DNA from: Phycisphaerae bacterium
GTDB taxonomy: Bacteria > Chloroflexota > Anaerolineae > 4572-78 > J111
Length of the DNA stretch: 64,000 nt
Reading direction: 5' to 3'
Assembly (NCBI GenBank): GCA_028285035.1
Contig: JANQQF010000094.1
Coordinates: forward strand, 62,001-126,000
Below are positions 44,147-54,300 of this stretch, piece after piece (the stretch's first letter is position 1; every line of letters begins with the position of its first letter). Below the pieces are notes generated by a model. The model was not told where the DNA came from. It did not search any database and saw only the letters and a list, made by a program, of their open reading frames with translations. A program made the translations under genes and the position numbers.

Positions 44147-46138
44147 CTAATTCCCAGGTCCAGCTATGGTCACTCGACAGAGCACAGTATTATCTGTTTC
44201 CAAATCCGGTCCCCAAATGATTTGGGCACTGGGGCCCCAACTGATCTGGTCATAACCATCTTTGGGCTTGACTGCATCCGCTGAATGAACTGTGGTGGCG
44301 GTCCAGCCACTATCATCAAAATTGATCGCTTTCCAGCCCGCCGGCTCACCCAAATCCGTGAATTGACAGGCACCAGAACCAGCTACAGGGTTGGCCTCTG
44401 AAGCGCAAGATTTATCCAACGGGGCCTCGTGGATGACCGTACAGGCCCACGTTGCGTCTGAAGCAGCCACGACATTGCCAGAGCCTGTATCGGTTAGTTG
44501 CATAATAAAGCCCCCATCACCCATCTGCTGATTATTGGCCCCGATATACTCCAAACCAGTATCGTTTTCCTTGTAATCTTTGAGGATAAAATTTAAGTTG
44601 AGCGGATAATCGGCGTTAAAGGTGACCGTCTCGGCATTGAAGGAACGCTCGGTATTGATTGAGACCGAGTCCTCAACAATCAGGGTATCGCCGAGATAGG
44701 CGGCAAACCAGTTGTCCGCCCAAGCTTCCAGCTTGAAGGAATTCGCGCCACTGGTATTACTGCTGGCGGTTTGATTATTTGTGCCACCATCATCATTGCC
44801 TGACAGCTGCTCCTCAGTGGTACGAGTGCTTTCAAGTGCCGCCTCAAGCGCTTCCACAGTAATTCCCAAGGTTTCGGCAGCTACTTTAAAATCGTGAGGC
44901 GGCTGCCCCATTGCGTTCTTCAAAGCCTTCTCGCTGATACCCAACTTTTCGGCTGCCGCTTTAAAGTCGAACCGACCAGCAGGTTTGTCACCATTATTTG
45001 CAGCCGGTGCGTCATCTTCCCCTTGAGGTACGTCTCCACCCTGCCCATTCGTGGTTGCAGGCACGCTAGCCTCAATCATATTACCACAGAAGGATCGGGT
45101 TTGGCCGTCAGAAAACTCAAGCACTCGACAGTCATTTTCATCAATATAAAAGTCGGTAATAGAGCCATTGGGTTGATTTTGATTTGGTACAGCCTCGGCT
45201 CCAACAGATCTGGGTTGACCCTCAAGATCGAATTCACCAATCAAACAGTTGGTAATGTAAGGGAATTCTTCGGTCACAGCGTAGTGATACGTCCCGTCTG
45301 GAGAAACATAGCCCCCACAATCAAAGGCGGGCTGGGAGCCTTCCAGTGGATCTTGATAGACCAAAATGCCATCCAGCATAATCCCGGCCACGGCACCTTC
45401 GCCGATTGTATCCAGCAAACATCCTGGGGCATCGGTCAACTGGTGATAGTGGTAATCGTTGCCACGCCCGGTATGACCACCACAGATATCCATTTCACCT
45501 GCTGCAACAGGGTCACGCATACACTCACCATTGCCTAATTCGATAATACAATTCTCACCCCCTGATCGACCTGGCGCTTGGGGCAAGAAAATCGCCACAC
45601 CATTGACCGCAACACCTGCTGCATTGCGTACGGCAGTGGCTGGGGTGATGGTAACATTCGGTGAAAGGTGAATGTGATAAGCATTTTCGCCAGTGTAGGG
45701 TTGCTCAACGGGGAACTGACCATTCCAGCCCCCAGCCTGAATGCCCACCATCATAACGTGTTCAGGAATACTGTTCGTCTCGACAATGAGGGTATCCTCA
45801 GTACAGGTCACCAAGGTATTACCAATAAATGAATCGCAAATATCAACAGGAACCGAAGCTACCTGTCCACCTGCGGATTCAGCCACTAGATTAATTTGAC
45901 TACCATCTTGGGAAGCCTCATCATGCGAATGGTCATCGTCATGTGAATGATCACTATCCTCGTCGTGCGAATGATCACTACCCTCAGCATCATTAACGAC
46001 CGCACTGGATTCAACAGCTACTGTGGTTATTGGCTCAGCCTCAGTTTGTGCCTCTGGTACGGCTGGTCTTGGTGGGGGTTCAGGTTGACAGGCCACAGCC
46101 AAAAATATTACAATCAATAAAATTATTTTGTTTCTCAT
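44147..46138 (-). CDS. YHYH-domain lipoprotein with His-Asp repeats
   Basis: 663 residues with a lipoprotein signal ending LAVAC (Cys17). A stretch of DHSHD-type repeats (about residues 55-75) looks like a metal-binding sponge. The YHYH-family domain follows, with the eponymous YHYH in GNDYHYHQL and a second HYA. Two copies of a short helical motif (FKAAAEKLGISEKALKNA and FKVAAETLGITVEALEAA) come next. The C-terminal beta domain contains WADNWFAAYLGD and several Cys. It is likely anchored outside the cytoplasmic membrane; copper, zinc or calcium binding is possible but unproven. Confidence 0.8.
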   Translation of the reverse strand: MRNKIILLIVIFLAVACQPEPPPRPAVPEAQTEAEPITTVAVESSAVVNDAEGSDHSHDEDSDHSHDDDHSHDEASQDGSQINLVAESAGGQVASVPVDICDSFIGNTLVTCTEDTLIVETNSIPEHVMMVGIQAGGWNGQFPVEQPYTGENAYHIHLSPNVTITPATAVRNAAGVAVNGVAIFLPQAPGRSGGENCIIELGNGECMRDPVAAGEMDICGGHTGRGNDYHYHQLTDAPGCLLDTIGEGAVAGIMLDGILVYQDPLEGSQPAFDCGGYVSPDGTYHYAVTEEFPYITNCLIGEFDLEGQPRSVGAEAVPNQNQPNGSITDFYIDENDCRVLEFSDGQTRSFCGNMIEASVPATTNGQGGDVPQGEDDAPAANNGDKPAGRFDFKAAAEKLGISEKALKNAMGQPPHDFKVAAETLGITVEALEAALESTRTTEEQLSGNDDGGTNNQTASSNTSGANSFKLEAWADNWFAAYLGDTLIVEDSVSINTERSFNAETVTFNADYPLNLNFILKDYKENDTGLEYIGANNQQMGDGGFIMQLTDTGSGNVVAASDATWACTVIHEAPLDKSCASEANPVAGSGACQFTDLGEPAGWKAINFDDSGWTATTVHSADAVKPKDGYDQISWGPSAQIIWGPDLETDNTVLCRVTIAGPGN

Positions 46139-46369
46139 ATATCACTCCTTGTTCAAGTTTTGGTTTAGTCGATGGTCAACTCTAGGTTCTAATATTTCAA
46201 ATATAACGCCGTCACAGCATAACATAGGTGAAAACCGGGTAATATAGTTCAAATGGATTATCTTTTTTAACGTTCGCCGGCATGTATTGTTGATGGAATC
46301 ATACGAAAATGTGAATGATGAGACAAAGTGGCTTAAGGGATGTATAGAAACACCACGAGGGGGCGAGTA

Positions 46370-46579
46370 GTGACCGAACAAGAGATTATTGACACGATAG
46401 AAGTCAGATGCCAAGAAGCAATCGATGACGTCTTTAATTATGGCAATGGACAAAGTCACGTCTTTCAGGAGGTTGTCCAGATTATAGATGAGACAATTGA
46501 AGCGTACCCTAATTTGTTCACACAAGCCCAGTGGAGGTCGCTACAAACATTGCTTTTAGAAAAATTCAATTTAGGTTAA
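46370..46579 (+). CDS. Small acidic hypothetical protein
   Basis: 69 residues from a GTG at 46370, with GAGGGGG a few bases upstream; an in-frame ATG at 46340 would add ten residues with no binding site. It is predicted helical (EIIDTIEVRCQEAIDDVF, VVQIIDETIEAYP, SLQTLLLEKF). No family is recognised. It precedes the pentapeptide-repeat gene by 15 bases, so the two are probably an operon. The opposite-strand frame at the same place has unnatural composition. Confidence 0.45.
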   Translation: MTEQEIIDTIEVRCQEAIDDVFNYGNGQSHVFQEVVQIIDETIEAYPNLFTQAQWRSLQTLLLEKFNLG

Positions 46580-46594
46580 CAAGGGTTCACTAAA

Positions 46595-47551
46595 ATGATT
46601 ATCATTCCTACCGACAAAAATTTATCTTTCAGAGAGCTACAAGGGTCAGATCTCTCCAGGCTTGACTTATCACGAGCCAATTTTGAAGGGGCAAATCTAA
46701 CTGGGGCACGTTTAAAACAGGCCAGTTTAACGAGAGCAAATCTACGACAGGCAATTTTAGTTGGCGTGAACTTGACGGACGCGACATTACAAAGCGCAGA
46801 TATTCAACAGGCCGATCTTAGGAAGGCCAATTTGACAGGGGTTTATGCCACCTGGGCTGACTTTCGAGATTCGAATTTGGATCAGGCTAATCTTGAAGGG
46901 GCAATTTTAGATGCAGCACGCCTCGAGGAATGTTCATTAGAAGGTGCGAACCTCAAAAACATAACTTATAGCCGTTCAACGACTTGGCCAGCTGGGTTCA
47001 AACCACACAAGGTCATAATGACATACCAACCTGAGAATGTCATCACAATGAGTGACCTTCTCGACTTTTTAGATCAAGTGAGCAGAAGTCAGGCCATCGA
47101 TTATGAGAATTCATTGGAACAGTACCTGCCAGCACTATGGGGCGTAATTCAAACACACAAAAGTGAGCCGATGTCAGCTAATTTGATGGCCCGAATGTTT
47201 TCAGAGGCATTTACATCTAAACCAGTTAACTTTGATGGGCATTGGCGCGATTATGTTTCTTCTTCTAATCCTGATGAAATGATCAGTGATTTCGAGTACC
47301 TGAAATGGGCCATTCTATCCCAAATTATTGATCTTCATGATTCTTCAGAAATGGATCTCAAGGAGAATTGGAATAATTTATCAATTGAAGGGTATTTTGA
47401 GGCGGGCACGAGGGGATTTGATAGTCACTCAGAAAAAAAGTCGTTGAACAATGCCAGTATAACTAGCACTATTGGGAGCGACTTAAGCTCATCACAATGC
47501 ACTTGGCGTGATATGGCCGATATTTTACATTTAGGTCAAATATATGAGTAA
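46595..47551 (+). CDS. Pentapeptide-repeat protein with unrecognised C-terminal domain
   Basis: 318 residues. From about residue 12 to 125 there are tandem A(D/N)LxX repeats (DLSRLDLSRANFEGANL, ADLRKANLTGV and so on), which form a right-handed quadrilateral helix. The C-terminal 190 residues are a separate, mostly helical, acidic domain with no known family. No signal peptide. Repeats of this type may mimic DNA or mediate contacts; the function is not predictable. It is preceded by a small acidic gene on the same transcript. Confidence 0.7.
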   Translation: MIIIPTDKNLSFRELQGSDLSRLDLSRANFEGANLTGARLKQASLTRANLRQAILVGVNLTDATLQSADIQQADLRKANLTGVYATWADFRDSNLDQANLEGAILDAARLEECSLEGANLKNITYSRSTTWPAGFKPHKVIMTYQPENVITMSDLLDFLDQVSRSQAIDYENSLEQYLPALWGVIQTHKSEPMSANLMARMFSEAFTSKPVNFDGHWRDYVSSSNPDEMISDFEYLKWAILSQIIDLHDSSEMDLKENWNNLSIEGYFEAGTRGFDSHSEKKSLNNASITSTIGSDLSSSQCTWRDMADILHLGQIYE

Positions 47552-47561
47552 GTGCGCTCGT

Positions 47562-48722
47562 CTATTGCTTCCTAACCCGATAAGTCTTCCCTGTCCTAAA
47601 ATCACTGACCAACAAACTTTGGTCAGGTAAAACCAGCAGATGTTGTGGGTTTTCCAGGCCGCTGAGAAAAACGTCGTAAGTTCCTACCGCATTATCACCG
47701 ACAGATGTCACTACAACCCGAACAACCGTCTGCTCAGCCGGTCCCCACAACGCAACAAACAAAACATCGTCCTCCCACGGTGAAGCCACCACACTGGTTG
47801 GCGTACTACGAGGTGCAAAGAGAACCACTGGCGCTCGGGTTGTCTGGCATTCTGCCTCGGTTCCCCCAAAGTTGAGGGCTGGCTCTTGCTGGCCAAAACA
47901 TTGCGGCCAACCAAAATCAGCGTCTTCAACAACAAGGTTTAATTCATCCGGTGGGGCAACCCCATCATTAACCAAATCATCGCCAATCTCTGTCGTCCAC
48001 AAACGCCCTTTGACATCAAAGGTGTGGGCATAAGCCCCTTTGAGCCCTGTAGCCACAGGCTGAGGATTCTGCGGATCTTCCGGGTCCAAGGCCCACAGCG
48101 TGGCAGAGCCTGTCGAGGCGCGATTGCCACTACGGCGGCCACTAGTTTCATACAATAACAGACCTTCGGGACTAACCGTGAGAGTGCCATTGGAGCGACC
48201 GTTGAAGGGGAGGTCGGATAGAGCAACTTCTGGCGGACCAACAGTGCCCGTTCCCACCAAGGGTGCACGGAGAATATCGCGTCCTGAGGCGACCCAAATC
48301 GTCTCATCAATGACGGCTACGCCAGTGGGTTTGAACAGATCGGTCAGCAGGACCTCTCGGTCACCCGTCACTAGGTCAATGGCAACGATCTGCCCATTAT
48401 CTTCACTTTCCGGACCGTTAAGTTGGGCCACCCACAGTCGATTATCTGGCCCCAAGATCATCTGGGTTGGTCCGCGCAAGTCACTGACAATCAGTTCGAT
48501 GGTGTAGTCTGCAGGTATACTTAAGCCATCAGGGGGTGGTGTGATCGATGCTTCTGTTGGGGTTGGAGGTATCGGTTCAGCAGTGGCTGGGGCGGGTGAA
48601 GGGGTTGGCGTATTCGGCGGAGCAGTCGGGCCGCAGCTCACAAACAACAAAATGGTAACCGTAATATAAAACAAAAATCGAGGCCAAGCTTGTACATTTT
48701 TCGTGATCAGATTTGTCATCAA
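47562..48722 (-). CDS. Lipoprotein beta-propeller, sorbosone/PQQ-sugar-dehydrogenase-like
   Basis: 386 residues with a lipoprotein signal ending FVSC (Cys30) and a Pro/Thr linker. A six-bladed beta-propeller follows: LRGPTQMILGPDNRLWVA, HTFDVKGRLWTTEIGDD, then DELNLVVEDADFGWPQCFGQ, which is the signature block of the sorbosone/glucose dehydrogenase family. That family binds PQQ, but related propellers such as ScyE/NHL proteins do not; the cofactor cannot be confirmed by eye. Located outside the cell membrane. It ends 10 bases from the pentapeptide gene stop (convergent). Confidence 0.75.
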   Translation of the reverse strand: MMTNLITKNVQAWPRFLFYITVTILLFVSCGPTAPPNTPTPSPAPATAEPIPPTPTEASITPPPDGLSIPADYTIELIVSDLRGPTQMILGPDNRLWVAQLNGPESEDNGQIVAIDLVTGDREVLLTDLFKPTGVAVIDETIWVASGRDILRAPLVGTGTVGPPEVALSDLPFNGRSNGTLTVSPEGLLLYETSGRRSGNRASTGSATLWALDPEDPQNPQPVATGLKGAYAHTFDVKGRLWTTEIGDDLVNDGVAPPDELNLVVEDADFGWPQCFGQQEPALNFGGTEAECQTTRAPVVLFAPRSTPTSVVASPWEDDVLFVALWGPAEQTVVRVVVTSVGDNAVGTYDVFLSGLENPQHLLVLPDQSLLVSDFRTGKTYRVRKQ

Positions 48723-48741
48723 AAATTAGTCCTATCCACAA

Positions 48742-49701
48742 CTACCACCCTATTGCTCTACGCTTATCTAAGCGAAAGCCCAAATCCTGAGCATACTTCA
48801 CAGCCTCGTCAAATTCAGGTGTGGTCACCCCTCGATTAATCTCGGCATACTTCTCTGGATTAACCTTCCCCGCTGGATAATATTGATCCATCATATTGAT
48901 GTAAAGTTCGGGACCAATCTCATCGGCCAAAAAGTCTAGCACTTTATAACTTTCGTTTAACAGGCCAGGCATAACCAGATGACGAACGAGCACACCTCGT
49001 TTTGCTAACCCGCGCTCATCAAAGGTGAGTGGCCCAACTTGTCGAAACATCTCTTTTACCACCTGCCCTGCCGCTTGAGAATAATCCTTAGCCTTCAAAT
49101 ATCGTAATGTTAATTCACTGCTCCATAGCTTGAAATCGGGCATATAAATATCAACGACCCCATCCAGTAAACGCAAACTGTCCATCGAGTCATAGCCCGA
49201 GGTATTGTATACAAGCGGCAGACGTAGCCCAGCCTCTACGGCAATGACCAAGGCTTCCAATAACTGCGGAACAACGTGCTCGGGGGTGACGAAGTTAATG
49301 TTGTGACAGCCTTGCTCTTGTAACTCCAACATCATCTTAGCCAATTCCAGCGGACCAACTTCAAGGCTTTTATCTGCCTGACTGATGTCATAGTTTTGGC
49401 AAAACACACACCGCAAGTTGCACATCCCGAAGAAAATCGTCCCACTCCCCCGCCAGCCTCGCAGACAATCCTCCTCCCCAAAATGAGGGAAGTAGCTGGC
49501 TACCTGAGCATACCGCCCTGATTTACAGGCCGCCGTTTTATCCACCAGCCGATTCACCCCACAATCGCGCGGGCAGATGTAACATTCCGCCAAGCTGGCC
49601 ACTGCCTCTGCAGCCCGCCACTGCAATTCACCATTACGATGCAGGGCAAGGTAGGCTGGCTCAAAGGTGATTGATTGGATAGTGTAACGAGAGGAAGTCA
49701 T
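48742..49701 (-). CDS. Radical SAM protein, PflX-like (COG1313 type)
   Basis: 319 residues. The SAM-cleaving iron-sulfur cluster motif is CX3CX2C (CNLRCVFC). An extra N-terminal pair CYICPRDC plus a later Cys is typical of PflX-like proteins and distinguishes them from PflA. The ATG at 49701 has GAGGAG six bases upstream; the in-frame ATG at 49716 overlaps that site. PflX-type enzymes were named as pyruvate-formate-lyase activator homologues, but a substrate glycyl-radical enzyme is not present here. The role is therefore open. Confidence 0.85.
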   Translation of the reverse strand: MTSSRYTIQSITFEPAYLALHRNGELQWRAAEAVASLAECYICPRDCGVNRLVDKTAACKSGRYAQVASYFPHFGEEDCLRGWRGSGTIFFGMCNLRCVFCQNYDISQADKSLEVGPLELAKMMLELQEQGCHNINFVTPEHVVPQLLEALVIAVEAGLRLPLVYNTSGYDSMDSLRLLDGVVDIYMPDFKLWSSELTLRYLKAKDYSQAAGQVVKEMFRQVGPLTFDERGLAKRGVLVRHLVMPGLLNESYKVLDFLADEIGPELYINMMDQYYPAGKVNPEKYAEINRGVTTPEFDEAVKYAQDLGFRLDKRRAIGW

Positions 49702-49838
49702 AGTTGGTCTCCTCATTATTTATGAGTACAATTTCCGATATTAACTTCTGACATAGACCCATTATACAACCAAAAAGACCTGAGCTTCAACCAGATAAGC
49801 TGTAATTCTTCAAATCATTTCAGTTAAATATAGGAACG

Positions 49839-50921
49839 ATGAAATTATTTTACTGCAAACAATGTGGCCAACTGCTTTACTTTGAAAATACAGGCTGTCT
49901 CAATTGTGGGCACGGGGTTGGTTATCTGTGGGAAACCAATCAGATGGTCAATCTCGTGCCAGATGATCAGCAAGACATCTGGCGACTGACCAACAACCCA
50001 GCACAACGATACCGATACTGCGCCAACGCCCAGTATGATGCCTGTAATTGGTTAATTCCGGCCGAGCATGAGGCCACCTTTTGCCGGGCCTGTCAGCTCA
50101 ACCGGACCATTCCCAATCTTAATCAGCCTGACAATCTTGACTATTGGCGAAAGATGGAACGGGCCAAACATCGTTTGATTTATACTCTGATCCAGTTTCG
50201 ACTGTCTTTTCAAAGCAAGTCTGAAAATGAAGCGAATGGGCTTGCCTTTGATTTTCTGGCTGATGATCCAACCTTCCGAGACAATGAGCAAGTGATTACT
50301 GGTCACGCTGCTGGGGTTATTACAATTAACATCAAAGAGGCTGATGATGCGGAACGAGAACGACAGCGGCTCAACCTCGGCGAGCGTTATCGCACCCTGT
50401 TGGGGCACTTCCGTCACGAATCAGGACACTACTATTGGGCCAAATTTTCAAGAAATGATGGTTGGCTACGCGAATTTCGATCATATTTTGGAGATGAGCA
50501 ACGCAACTATGGGGAAGCACTGACTCAACATTATCAAACTGACCCGCCCCCAAGCACAGGTGGTCAATTCATCAGCGTGTATGCCACCGCCCACCCCTGG
50601 GAAGATTGGGCCGAGACCTGGGCCCATTATCTGCGTATCGTAGATACCCTAGAGACTGCCTACGCCTACGGTCTACAGCTAGACCCGCAAGTAGCCCCAG
50701 ATGAATCCCTCGATGCCGATATTGATTTCAATGCCTATCGCACCACAAATTTCGACACGCTGATGAAAGCTTGGCCCCCCGTCACTAGCGCAGTTAACAG
50801 TATCAACCGCAGTATGGGCCAGCCTGACCTCTATCCGTTTGTTTTATCAACTGGGGTTGTTGAGAAGATGCATTTCGTGCATCGCACTATTTTGGATAGT
50901 CGGACGGAGACTTATTTCTAA
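49839..50921 (+). CDS. Zinc-binding metallopeptidase with N-terminal zinc ribbons (Mx family-like)
   Basis: 360 residues. Zinc-ribbon-type cysteines CKQC/CLNC and then CxxxxxxxC/CRAC occupy the first 90 residues. The catalytic HESGH (HExxH) lies in HFRHESGHYYW near residue 190, and a downstream Trp/Glu-rich block (EDWAETWAHYL) supplies the third ligand. This matches the putative zinc-binding metallo-peptidase family of about 350 residues. No signal peptide, so a cytosolic peptidase. It is divergent from the radical SAM gene. Confidence 0.85.
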   Translation: MKLFYCKQCGQLLYFENTGCLNCGHGVGYLWETNQMVNLVPDDQQDIWRLTNNPAQRYRYCANAQYDACNWLIPAEHEATFCRACQLNRTIPNLNQPDNLDYWRKMERAKHRLIYTLIQFRLSFQSKSENEANGLAFDFLADDPTFRDNEQVITGHAAGVITINIKEADDAERERQRLNLGERYRTLLGHFRHESGHYYWAKFSRNDGWLREFRSYFGDEQRNYGEALTQHYQTDPPPSTGGQFISVYATAHPWEDWAETWAHYLRIVDTLETAYAYGLQLDPQVAPDESLDADIDFNAYRTTNFDTLMKAWPPVTSAVNSINRSMGQPDLYPFVLSTGVVEKMHFVHRTILDSRTETYF

Positions 50922-51074
50922 ACGGGTTCCCTATGAAACTTTAACAGTTTCACACACCACCCATTAACGTTTATCCATTTTTGAGTTGATTGAAGAATTA
51001 CCAATTTCGCGTGGTAAGGTTACGGGCTAGTTGCCCTGCTAAATTCCAAGCACTAGCTAGAGCGAGGTTGAACT

Positions 51075-51336
51075 TCATTCTAATTGAAAAGAAATTTCCA
51101 CGGTAGCTGTTACAGATACAGAGCTTGGAGCGACCAATCTTTCCACTTCGGATAATTCACGTTCCATACTGGTGATATTTTGACTCATTCCCCCAGACCA
51201 CATAAAACCCCACTCGAAACTTTTAGTTTTATAGCCATAATGGCGACGGCTTTCTTGAATAGAAATAGGTTGCCCAACTTTTTGTCCCAAGGTTGAAGCC
51301 ATAAGCTTGGCTTTTTCTTTTGCAGCGTAAATCCCC
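51075..51336 (-). pseudogene. 3' fragment of a SIMPL (DUF541) gene
   Basis: About 85 codons beginning AAKEKAKLMASTLGQKVGQP and ending VSVTATVEISFQLE match the C-terminal half of SIMPL/DUF541 proteins (normally about 230 residues). Upstream of this point the frame runs into the alpha-2-macroglobulin gene in a different reading frame, so the 5' part is missing. It lies directly after the macroglobulin stop. A decayed gene, not an independent small protein. Confidence 0.6.
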
Positions 51337-54300
51337 CTACTCTGTAATCCTAAAAAAACCACCATCGCCACGCCCGAAGACCTCGGGGAAATACATCTCC
51401 TCGGCGTGGGTGGGGATGACACGGAACTCGCCGGGAAGGGAGGCCCGAATTTGGTAGGTGTATTCGTAGGTGCCACGAGGTAGGAAGGTTGCAAAAAGAA
51501 CGGCCTTTTCGTCACGTAGCTCGGCGTGGGAGAAGTACCACCAGCCATAACCGCGGCCACCCCACGGGCTACGCCGATCTGTGCGCGAAATTTCAGGTTG
51601 CTCACCAACCACGCTCGTGGTGGCGAGGCTGGTGTCAATGGCCTCGGCTCCAGCGGGCAAGGGATCTTCTACTATCACATAGTGCAAATCATTCGGGGCA
51701 ATCAATGTCAGCTTGACTTCAACGACGTCGCCAACCTTGGCCTCAGAAATGGCCTTTTCTTCCTCATCACCGACCAAACGATATTGCCGTGAGACGATAA
51801 TCCCACGCTCCAAGGCATTGACCTCTTGAACCGGCTTGTAGTAAGTCAAGTAAGCAGCGTAGTAGAGATTGCCGGGGCTCCCCGTCACATCACTACCAAG
51901 TGGGTCACGGTCGATGGCCAAACGGTTGACCGTATCAACCAATAGCTCACCCACCTCAACTTGCAGCTTCGTGGTTTCATCGATATTTTCAGCCCCCACA
52001 CTGTCATCGCCAAGCGAGTCGCCATTTAGGGTAACCGCCCAGCGATACTCGCCATCCAACTCGCCGGTGGTCACCATCCAATCGGTCAGGCCGATGATGG
52101 CCCAGGCTGTCTCTTGGGTTGTTTCCCAATGCCCACCATTCTCACGAATGGTCATCAACCAACGCACAGCATTCGGTAACAATCCATTGTCGGGGTCGAG
52201 CCGCGACAATGCAGCGATGATGATAGCCGTGCTGCGGGTATCAGTGTTCATCGAGAAGTAATCGACATTGGCCTCTTCCCAATGCGCGCCTGTCGCGCTG
52301 ACGATAGCCGCGCTGTTGATGTCATTCAGCAAGGTATCAATTTGATCTGCTTCGGGGTCAAGAATATGCATAGCTAGCGCCAGATAAGCTCGGCCAAACA
52401 AATCCAGATTCTCTCGCTGATTAAAGAGGGCTACATTTCGGCCCATATCGCCCGACCCAGCCTCAGCCAAAGCATAGAGGATGAAGGCTTGACGATTGAC
52501 TCGCCAACTGGCTTGGACATCCGTGGGGGTAATCAAACTGGCTTGCAGATAATCAACCGCGCTGAAAATCGCGTTTTCATCGACGCTGAAGCCTGCCCGA
52601 TCCGCCTCAACCAAGCCTAGCAAAACGTAAGCGGTCAGGAAGGGGTTACTATCATCACGAACCCACCAGCCCCAGCCTCCATCAAAGTGCTGTTGGCTAT
52701 AAAGCCGCTGCAAGCCCACACTCACCAAACTGGGCAGCTTCTCTTCAAGCTCAGGATTCTCCAGATTGAGTTGTTTGTAGGCGCGATAGGTAAAGACATT
52801 GGGCAAGAAGCGACTGACCGTCTGTTCGGTACACTCATATTCAAAATGCTCTAGGTAATCCAGCCCATCTCTCATCCCAGCGGCCAGGCTGGGGTCGATG
52901 TTGATACTCAAATCGCCTTGCGTCGGATCAAAGCTGGCGGGCAAGGCAATACCTTCGGTGCGTGTACCATCCTCTTCCAGAATGCCGACCGTGGCCACCG
53001 TTTCTGGCGTACTAAACCGATAGACAGGCAGATCAAAGGTCAGGGCATCACCGTATTCATCATCGGTAGATTTCGCCCCCATCGTCAAGGTCACATTTTG
53101 GCTATCCCCTACCTCGACTTGATAATCCACCCGTACCCGCTCTTGTGGTGCCAAGGTCAAAATCGGCTCGGAGAGCGGCTCAATGGTCAACCCCTCAGCC
53201 TCGAAGCGAGCTTCCAATTCCAATTCCTCGTTGGTGTTATTCTGGACAATCATTCCCAGCGTGGCCTCATCTCCCACCACGAAGAAACGTGGTGCGACCG
53301 AGCGGACCAGCAACGGCTTGGTGCTGACCACCTCGACGGTACCCTCGCCGACCAAGGTATCGGCCCCGGTGACACCCTTTCCAGTCAGGGTCCAGGTGGT
53401 CAAGTTATCCGGCAAGTTCGTTTCAATCACACCCTCGCCATTCTCATCAGTCACCAGATCGGCCACCCACAGGGCAGTGTCTTTAAAGTCACCACGAACC
53501 ACGCCGAAGCCTTCATCAAAGCCACCACCGCCGCCTTTAGCTTCAGGAGCCACGGCGAGATTAACGCGATCAATGGCCAAAGTCAGTCCAGAGCCTGTTT
53601 GCACCCCAAGCCCACGATTGCGCCAGAAAGTGCTCAATAGTTGCCCTGGTGTTTCAGGGGAGAGGGTCAGCACGGCCTTATCGACCAAGGCCAGTGACAA
53701 TTCACTCTTGACGGGTTGCCCTTGGACATCGGTTACATTGACAAAATACTCAATCGCTTCACCAGGCTGATACATCTCCTCTGGCCCTTTATTGGGGGTC
53801 AACGTGATTTGTAGTTCTTTGCTATCAGTTTTGATGGGCAAACTAGCGTAGCCAACTTTAAAGCTAGGCAGTAAATCAGCCTCATCCACGCCTTTGACTA
53901 CGACCACCGAGACGTACATATTCGGCACCATCGCTTCAGTAATCGGGATTTCCAGTTGCTCGCTATTGGTGGGCAACTCCATTACAAAATGTTCGTAAAT
54001 ATGGCCCCGTTCCAGGGTAACGAGGGCCTGCACTGTACCACTGTAGGGATGCGGCACCAAAATCGTCGCCACATCACCCACTTCATAGTCACGCTGATCC
54101 GTGACCAACTCAAGGCGGTCATTGTTCTCTTGTCGCCAATTAACGTAGCGGCGACCACTGATCCAAGTGAAGGTAGAGGAGCGAACCTCGTTATCTTCAT
54201 CATCGATACCACTGGCTGTAATTTTGTAAATACCACCGTTGGGTGGCTCAAAATCAGCAATAGCCTCACCTTGGGCATCTGTTGTCACCGTAGTCGTAAA

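Noticed and set aside
46142..46525. 127-residue frame on the minus strand before the YHYH gene
   Set aside because: Protein-unlike composition, no binding site, overlaps the better supported 69-residue gene on the other strand.
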